This document shows, piece after piece, positions 13,010 through 18,101 of a stretch of 18,101 nucleotides of DNA. Position numbers and translations under genes: made by a program. Below the pieces are notes generated by a model. It was not told the DNA's origin, made no database searches, and worked only from the letters and a program-made list of their open reading frames with translations. Source of the stretch: JBJEQG01 sp051881635 (lineage in GTDB: Bacteria > Bacillota > Clostridia > Oscillospirales > Acutalibacteraceae). The stretch covers positions 1-18,101 of the forward strand of contig JBJEQG010000071.1 of NCBI GenBank assembly GCA_051881635.1, given 5' to 3'. Within the stretch, counting starts at the first letter, position 1; every line of letters starts with the position of its first letter.

Positions 13010-15337
13010 ATGCCAAACAAAACCATAAGCGTTGTTTCCCAAAAGGATTGTACAGGCTGTATGTCTTGCTATAATGCCTGTCCTGTTAATGCTATTTCCA
13101 TGAAGGAAAATGAAGAAGGTTTTATTTTTCCCGTTATTGATGAAGAAAAATGTATTGACTGCGGCAAATGTGCCCGCAGTTGTCTTGTTTTAAATCCGCC
13201 AAAAAGAGATTTTGAAGAACCGCCCGTATGCTATGCCATGATGGGTGATGACGCCTTGCGTCTGAAAAGTTCTTCGGGCGGTATGTTTACCTATATTGCA
13301 GAGTATGTTTTGGAAAAAGGCGGCAGTGTGTGCGGTGCGGCATGGACTGAGGATTGGCTCGCAGCCCATATTGTAACCGACAAAAAAGAGGATTTGGAAA
13401 AAATCCGAGGGTCTAAATACTTCCAAAGCGATATGGGAAAATGTATGAGCGAGGTTCAAAAGCTCTTAAAAGATGATAAATATGTACTTTTCAGCGGTAC
13501 GGGCTGTCAGGTTGAGGCATTATATGCTTTTTTGGACAAAGACTATGACAAACTGATTACTATGGACATTGTGTGTCATGGTGCACCTTCGGCGGCGATG
13601 TATAAAAAATATCTGAAAGATACAGCAAAAGGGCGTGAAATTGCCAGAGTATCTTTCCGTGATAAAGACCGTCACGGTTGGTCAACAACCTCAAAAATTA
13701 CTTTTACGGACGGTTCGGAGTATTATAATTCTGTTGATGATGACCCATGGTACAGAGCGTTTTTGTCAGGTCTGATGTGCCGTCATTCCTGTGAACACTG
13801 TAAGCACCCAAATACAAATTTAAAGCGTGTCGGTGATATTTCCGTAGGTGATTTTTGGGGTATCGGGTCAATGTATAAGCAATCACTGCACAGTCCTTTG
13901 GGTGTCAGTCTTGTTTTGCTTAATTCTCCCAAAGGCAAGGCTCTCTATAAAGAACTTGAACCGTTGTTTAAAACTTCCGAACAGGTTGACCTTAAAAAGG
14001 TTGTGGAAATCGGAAAAAAGAGAAACGGTCAGTTAGTTGGACCGAGAAGGGAGCATAAGTACCGCAAACTGTTCTTTGATACGGTTTGGAACAAAGATTT
14101 TCGTAAGGCGGTGGACGACAGCATGAACGGAAAATTTGATATAGGCGTTGTCGGTTGGTGGTATAATGAAAACTATGGCGGCACACTGACTTATTTTGCA
14201 TTACATCAGGTTTTGAAAAGTATGGGTTTGTCTGTTTTGATGATTGACAAGCCATCGGCAGACCCGAATTATAAACCGAACAACACAACAATTCCACGCC
14301 GTTTTGCTTTAAAGCATTATAACATCAGCGATGTTTATGACCCAAATAAAATGGGCGTTATCAATCCGATGTGCGATACTTTCATTTCAGGTTCTGACCA
14401 GCTTTATGCCGCATGGGCGTGGCCTTACGGCGGTCAAACCAATCATTTGGACTTTGCCGCACCTTTGAAAAACACAATCGGATATGCGTCCTCTTTCGGC
14501 AATACTTATGATGCTTCACCCGAATTTGTTATGCGTTCCTCATATCTTTTGCACCGTTTCAATTCTCTGTCGGTGCGTGAGGATTATGCGGTTGATATTG
14601 TTAAGGATAATTTCGGTCTTGATGTCATTCAAGTGCTTGACCCTGTGTTTGTTTGTGACCCACAGGAGTATCATAAATTGGCAGACCAATCCTCCGTTAA
14701 GAAAGAAAACGACTATATGCTGAGTTTCTTCCTTGACCCGGACGAGAAAAAGCGTGAGGCACTGTTATATCTGTCACGCCGTTTGGAGCGTCCGCACACA
14801 AACCTTATTCATGCAACCGCAAGCGAATTTGAGTCCAACAGTGAACGCCTGAATGTAGGCAATATTAAGGCAGACGCCGATATTGAGGATTGGCTCGCTT
14901 ATTACAGAGATGCGGACTTTATCGTTACCGACTCATTCCATGGCACTTGCTTTGCAATCATCTTCAAGAAACCGTTTATCAGTATTGCCAACAAACAAAG
15001 AGGGGACAGACGCTTTGTTTCCCTGTTGAAAGGTTTTGGTTTGTTGGACCGTTTGGTTGATGACCCAAGCGAAATTTTGACCAATGAAAAGCTTTTTGAG
15101 CCGATTGATTACGACAAAGTTTATGAAATTCTTGAAGAGAAAAAGTCTTTCTCTTATGCATGGTTGTATAATGCAATCTTCAATCCGCCGAAAAAATCTA
15201 CCAACAGCTTTAATATCATGGACAAAAAAGTACATGATAACCTGATGAAGGTATTCAGACTTCAAGATATTGTATTCAAACAGCAAAAGGAAATTGAGGC
15301 ACTCAAAAAGCGTTTGGAAGCACTCGAAAAAAAATAA
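13010..15337 (+). CDS. Ferredoxin/FrhB-like protein fused to a polysaccharide pyruvyl transferase
   Basis: A 775-residue multidomain protein. Residues 14-24 (Cys14, 17, 20, 24) and 48-58 (Cys48, 51, 54, 58) are two CxxCxxCxxxC 4Fe-4S motifs. Residues 75-360 resemble the N- and C-terminal FrhB domains (F420 hydrogenase/dehydrogenase beta subunit), with FSGTGCQVEAL, DIVCHGAPS, a Cys257/Cys261/Cys264 cluster and GDISVGDFWGI. From residue 377 it is a polysaccharide pyruvyl transferase, with VGWWYNENYGGTLTY, FISGSDQ (near 461) and TDSFHGTCFA (from 640); the family moves pyruvate from PEP to a sugar. The last 30 residues form a Lys/Glu coiled coil. No signal peptide or membrane segment, so it is cytoplasmic. 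F420 itself is not expected in Clostridia; flavin is the likelier cofactor. It is divergent from the Lrp unit. The PST half is duplicated in the next gene. A role in making a pyruvylated surface glycan is inferred. Confidence 0.88.
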   Translation: MPNKTISVVSQKDCTGCMSCYNACPVNAISMKENEEGFIFPVIDEEKCIDCGKCARSCLVLNPPKRDFEEPPVCYAMMGDDALRLKSSSGGMFTYIAEYVLEKGGSVCGAAWTEDWLAAHIVTDKKEDLEKIRGSKYFQSDMGKCMSEVQKLLKDDKYVLFSGTGCQVEALYAFLDKDYDKLITMDIVCHGAPSAAMYKKYLKDTAKGREIARVSFRDKDRHGWSTTSKITFTDGSEYYNSVDDDPWYRAFLSGLMCRHSCEHCKHPNTNLKRVGDISVGDFWGIGSMYKQSLHSPLGVSLVLLNSPKGKALYKELEPLFKTSEQVDLKKVVEIGKKRNGQLVGPRREHKYRKLFFDTVWNKDFRKAVDDSMNGKFDIGVVGWWYNENYGGTLTYFALHQVLKSMGLSVLMIDKPSADPNYKPNNTTIPRRFALKHYNISDVYDPNKMGVINPMCDTFISGSDQLYAAWAWPYGGQTNHLDFAAPLKNTIGYASSFGNTYDASPEFVMRSSYLLHRFNSLSVREDYAVDIVKDNFGLDVIQVLDPVFVCDPQEYHKLADQSSVKKENDYMLSFFLDPDEKKREALLYLSRRLERPHTNLIHATASEFESNSERLNVGNIKADADIEDWLAYYRDADFIVTDSFHGTCFAIIFKKPFISIANKQRGDRRFVSLLKGFGLLDRLVDDPSEILTNEKLFEPIDYDKVYEILEEKKSFSYAWLYNAIFNPPKKSTNSFNIMDKKVHDNLMKVFRLQDIVFKQQKEIEALKKRLEALEKK
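14138..15287 (+). repeat. Direct repeat, copy 1: PST module and tail
   Basis: The segment coding residues 377 onward is repeated at 16958-18101 in the same orientation, with a net difference of two codons. Most of it is diverged, but the last 193 bases (15095-15287) differ from the second copy at seven positions only. The repeat may extend to the right beyond what the window shows. Confidence 0.9.
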
Positions 15338-15357
15338 CAGACCGATAAAATCTTAAA

Positions 15358-15396
15358 TAGACCATACATCTTTTGTAAGGTGTATGGTTCTGTTTT
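15358..15396 (+). terminator. Terminator between the two PST-containing genes
   Basis: ACCATACATC (15361-15370) pairs with GGTGTATGGT (15379-15388) with one G-U pair and an 8-base loop, extended by AGA/TCT, and is followed by TGTTTTA. The T tail is short, so partial read-through into the next gene is likely. Confidence 0.6.
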
Positions 15397-15433
15397 AATA
15401 GTGAAAAATTAAAGATAAGAGGGAAAATGATAT

Positions 15434-18101
15434 ATGAAAAATATCAAACTTTTGGTTTGTTATCATAAACCTGGCATACTTTTAAAAGATGAAGTTATGT
15501 TGCCAATTCATGTTGGTCGTACAATAGCAAAAAGAACGATGTCAGCAGACGACCCGAAACTGCAATGGCTTTTGGAAAATACAATCGGTGACGATACAGG
15601 AGATAACATTTCGGAACTGAACGGTTCTTACAATGAATTAACCGCACTGTATTGGGCATGGAAAAATTATGACAGTATAGGCAATCCTGATTATATCGGA
15701 CTTATGCACTATCGCCGTCACTTTGTTTTGAATGAAGGCGAAATTAAAGTTTATAATTATAATGCCGATGAAGTTCAAGATGTTAATGCTTATCTCGAAA
15801 AATTGAATTACTCTCCCGAAAAATTATCAAATCTGCTTGATGACTGCGAATTTATTTGTCATTTGGGTAAGGTTGATAATATCCATCGTCATTATTTGGA
15901 TAATCATCGCCCTGAGGATATTCGTTTGGCGTTAAGTCTTATGGAGGGAAAATATAAACAGGCGGCAGAAGCCTATATGCGTGAAACAACAGGTAACTTC
16001 TGTAATATGTTTATATTCCCGAAAGATATTTTCTTTGATTATTGCGAATGGATTTTTGGTATATTAAAAAAATTTATGGCTGTCGTCAATACAGAAGATA
16101 AACGCCTGTTTATTTCCGAACGGCTGACAGGTATTTATATTTATAATCTTATGCAGGAAAAACATTCATATAAAGTTTTGCCGATTTCTTTTATTGCAGA
16201 ACCTGTTACAGTACCGATTGCCTTACCGCTTTCCGAAGAAAAGGCAGATTTGATTGAAGTTGTTGTTGCCTCCGCTTTGAAGAATATGAAAAGCGATACA
16301 ACATATAAATTTTACCTTTTAAGTAATGAAACCATTTCAGAAAATACAAAATCAGCCTTTGAACAGTTAAAGCAAATTTCGGACAGATGTACTTTTACAT
16401 TTTTGCAGTCCGATATAGCAGAGCAGTATTTTCCGCTTGTGCTTTCGGAATTGATTGACGAAGAAAAGTGTCTGTACCTTACTGAAAAAATGCTGATTTT
16501 AAAAGACTTGTCAAATTTTTACCGTACTTGCAGTGTTGATGACTATTATGCAGTCGGTATTGCCAAAGGAACAGCGGATATATATTCGGAAGATAAGTTT
16601 ATTCGTACAAATGCGGCTCTTTGGCTGCATTGCGGAAAATTCCGCAAACATAAGATTTATGATGCGTGTGTTGAGGATATTCATGCCGGACAGCCATGTG
16701 ACTCTATCTTTAATCGTGTATGCCGCCACCAAATCGGCTATTATCCATATTGGTTCGTTGAGATTGCCGATAATTCAAAACACCTTGACAATACGGCATT
16801 AAGTCAGGTGCGTTGGAAACCACTTTTGTATTTTGGGACAATACAGCCGTGGTTTGATAAGAAAAATCAATATGCCGTTTTTTGGAAAGAGTGTGTTCAG
16901 GCTTTACCGTTTAAAAATGATATATATAGCATGACACGCAAAACCGCCGGTCAATATGATGTTGGTATTGTCGGTTGGTGGTATAACGAAAATTATGGCG
17001 GCACACTGACTTATTACGCTCTGAACCGACTTTTGAAAAGTATGGGTTTATCCGTTCTCATGATAGACCGTCCTTCTGCTAATCCGAACAATAAACCCAA
17101 ATCGGGAACAATTCCCCGCCGTTTCGCCGAAAAATATTATGACATCAGTGCCATTTATGACCCAAATAAAATGGGTGTTATCAATCCGCTGTGTGATGTT
17201 TTTATTTCCGGTTCGGACCAAATTTATGCGGATTGGGCATGGGCTTTTGCAGGGCAGACGAACCATTTGGATTTTGCCGCACCGCTGAAAAATACAATAG
17301 GTTATGCAACATCTTTCGGCAATACTTATGAGGCGACACCCGAAGAAACCATGCGTTCATCTTATCTTTTGCACCGTTTCAGTTCCTTGTCAGTGCGTGA
17401 GGACTATGCGGTTGATATTGTAAAAGAAAATTTCGGACTTGATGTTGTGCAGGTACTTGACCCAGTGTTTATGTGCGATTCTGAGGAATATCACAAATTG
17501 GCTGAGTCATCTTCCATCAGGAAAGAACAGGATTATGTGCTTAGTTTTTTCCTCGACCCAGATGAAAAAAAGCGTGAGGCGTTGCTCCATATTTCCGAGC
17601 ATTTTAATCTGCCTTATAATAACCTCATTCATGCCATGAATTTTGAAGAAAACTCCCGAAAACTGAATTTGGACAATATAAAAGCCAATGCCGATGTTGA
17701 GGAGTGGCTTGCCTATTACAGAGATGCGGACTTTATTATTACAGATTCATTTCACGGCACTTGCTTTGCCATTATCTTCAAAAAGCCATTTATCAGCATT
17801 GCCAATGTTGGCAGAGGAGAAAAGCGGTTTGAGTCTCTTTTGGGAGGATTTGGTTTAATGAATCGTTTGGTTTATGATATAGATGAAATCATGACAAACG
17901 AAAAACTGTTTGAGCCGATTGATTACGACAAGGTTTATGAAATCCTTGAAAAGAAAAAGTCTTTCTCTTATGCATGGCTGTATAATGCAATCTTCAATCC
18001 GCCGAAAAAGTCAACCAACAGCTTTAATATCATGGACAAAAAAGTGCATGATAACCTGATGAAGGTATTCAGACTTCAAGATATTGTATTCAAACAGCAA
18101 A
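15434..18101 (+). CDS. DUF4422 - GT8-like - polysaccharide pyruvyl transferase fusion, 3' end missing
   Basis: An uninterrupted frame of 889 codons that runs off the right edge. The ATG at 15434 has AGAGGGA nine bases upstream; an ATG at 15427 is out of frame. Residues 1-240 match DUF4422, a glycosyltransferase-like domain of capsule loci: CYHKPG near the start, ELNGSYNELTALYWAWKN (61-78), GLMHYRRHF (89-97) and FCNMFIFPKDIFFDY. Residues 257-475 resemble family GT8 in layout (VPIALPLSEE, then CLYLTEKMLILKDLSNFY, then RTNAALWLHCGKFRK). However, the GT8 metal-binding LDxD reads L-T-E-K at 349-352, so this domain may be inactive. From residue 509 a polysaccharide pyruvyl transferase module follows with the same landmarks as the preceding protein and the same tail. 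No signal peptide or membrane segment. Cytoplasmic assembly of a surface glycan is inferred. Confidence 0.85.
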   Translation, partial: MKNIKLLVCYHKPGILLKDEVMLPIHVGRTIAKRTMSADDPKLQWLLENTIGDDTGDNISELNGSYNELTALYWAWKNYDSIGNPDYIGLMHYRRHFVLNEGEIKVYNYNADEVQDVNAYLEKLNYSPEKLSNLLDDCEFICHLGKVDNIHRHYLDNHRPEDIRLALSLMEGKYKQAAEAYMRETTGNFCNMFIFPKDIFFDYCEWIFGILKKFMAVVNTEDKRLFISERLTGIYIYNLMQEKHSYKVLPISFIAEPVTVPIALPLSEEKADLIEVVVASALKNMKSDTTYKFYLLSNETISENTKSAFEQLKQISDRCTFTFLQSDIAEQYFPLVLSELIDEEKCLYLTEKMLILKDLSNFYRTCSVDDYYAVGIAKGTADIYSEDKFIRTNAALWLHCGKFRKHKIYDACVEDIHAGQPCDSIFNRVCRHQIGYYPYWFVEIADNSKHLDNTALSQVRWKPLLYFGTIQPWFDKKNQYAVFWKECVQALPFKNDIYSMTRKTAGQYDVGIVGWWYNENYGGTLTYYALNRLLKSMGLSVLMIDRPSANPNNKPKSGTIPRRFAEKYYDISAIYDPNKMGVINPLCDVFISGSDQIYADWAWAFAGQTNHLDFAAPLKNTIGYATSFGNTYEATPEETMRSSYLLHRFSSLSVREDYAVDIVKENFGLDVVQVLDPVFMCDSEEYHKLAESSSIRKEQDYVLSFFLDPDEKKREALLHISEHFNLPYNNLIHAMNFEENSRKLNLDNIKANADVEEWLAYYRDADFIITDSFHGTCFAIIFKKPFISIANVGRGEKRFESLLGGFGLMNRLVYDIDEIMTNEKLFEPIDYDKVYEILEKKKSFSYAWLYNAIFNPPKKSTNSFNIMDKKVHDNLMKVFRLQDIVFKQQ
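16958..18101 (+). repeat. Direct repeat, copy 2: PST module and tail
   Basis: Second copy of the segment at 14138-15287, in frame inside the next gene and still matching at the window edge. The last 55 bases visible are identical to copy 1. Confidence 0.9.

Noticed and set aside
13010..14137. True F420-dependent hydrogenase subunit
   Set aside because: No FrhA/FrhG genes are nearby and Clostridia do not normally make F420; the FrhB-like name reflects fold only.
14138..18101. Mobile element or insertion sequence explaining the direct repeat
   Set aside because: The repeats are in-frame coding modules without terminal inverted repeats, target-site duplications or a transposase.

Overview
The window looks like chromosomal DNA of a low-to-moderate GC member of the Clostridia, most likely a gut Oscillospiraceae/Ruminococcaceae-type bacterium. 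The evidence is a recognisable spoIIR (endospore-former lineage), a non-deoxyxylulose-step MEP pathway gene (ispE), strong AGGAGG-type ribosome sites, AT-rich intergenic regions with sigma-A-like promoters, and U-tailed hairpin terminators. The lineage assignment is inference; there is no rRNA in the window. I see no tRNA, rRNA, CRISPR array, transposase, integrase or phage gene.

Layout. 1-819: the 3' part of a lipoprotein of unknown function. 907-3955: a rightward group made of an ABC-F ATPase, a GNAT acetyltransferase and a nucleotidyltransferase-fold protein, behind one clear promoter. 4022-4267 (minus): an HPr-like protein that seems to have lost the phosphorylatable histidine; its promoter -35 lies inside a 16-bp palindrome. 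4460-5746: mtaB, the tRNA t6A37 methylthiotransferase, sharing a 16-bp-stem bidirectional terminator with a leftward XRE-family regulator (5843-6250). 6251-6756 is an AT-rich gene-free stretch holding the regulator's promoter, a nested inverted repeat and the ilvD terminator. 6757-8424 (minus): ilvD. 8781-9341: a small lipoprotein. 9547-10137: spoIIR, whose end overlaps the convergent ispE (10130-10999, minus). 11103-12751 (minus): a class I/II aminotransferase translationally coupled to an upstream Lrp/AsnC-type regulator.

The right-hand part, 12916-18101, is the most unusual. Two consecutive rightward genes encode large modular proteins that share a polysaccharide pyruvyl transferase (PST) module and C-terminal tail but carry different N-terminal modules. 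The first (775 aa) has two 4Fe-4S motifs and an FrhB-like (F420 hydrogenase beta-type) flavoprotein/Fe-S region fused to PST and a coiled coil. The second (at least 889 aa, running off the window) fuses a DUF4422 glycosyltransferase-like domain, a GT8-like domain whose DxD metal site reads T-E-K, and a second PST copy. The last 193 aligned bases of the two copies differ at only seven positions, six of them synonymous, so a module has been duplicated and its 3' end recently homogenised or strongly constrained. I read this as the start of a cell-surface glycan modification locus built by module swapping on a common PST-plus-tail chassis.

Functional links. Housekeeping genes (ilvD, ispE, mtaB, spoIIR) stand as single transcription units. 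The ABC-F/GNAT/nucleotidyltransferase group resembles a set of antibiotic-response folds, but no resistance substrate can be named from sequence. All domain assignments were made by eye from motifs; none was confirmed by a database search.
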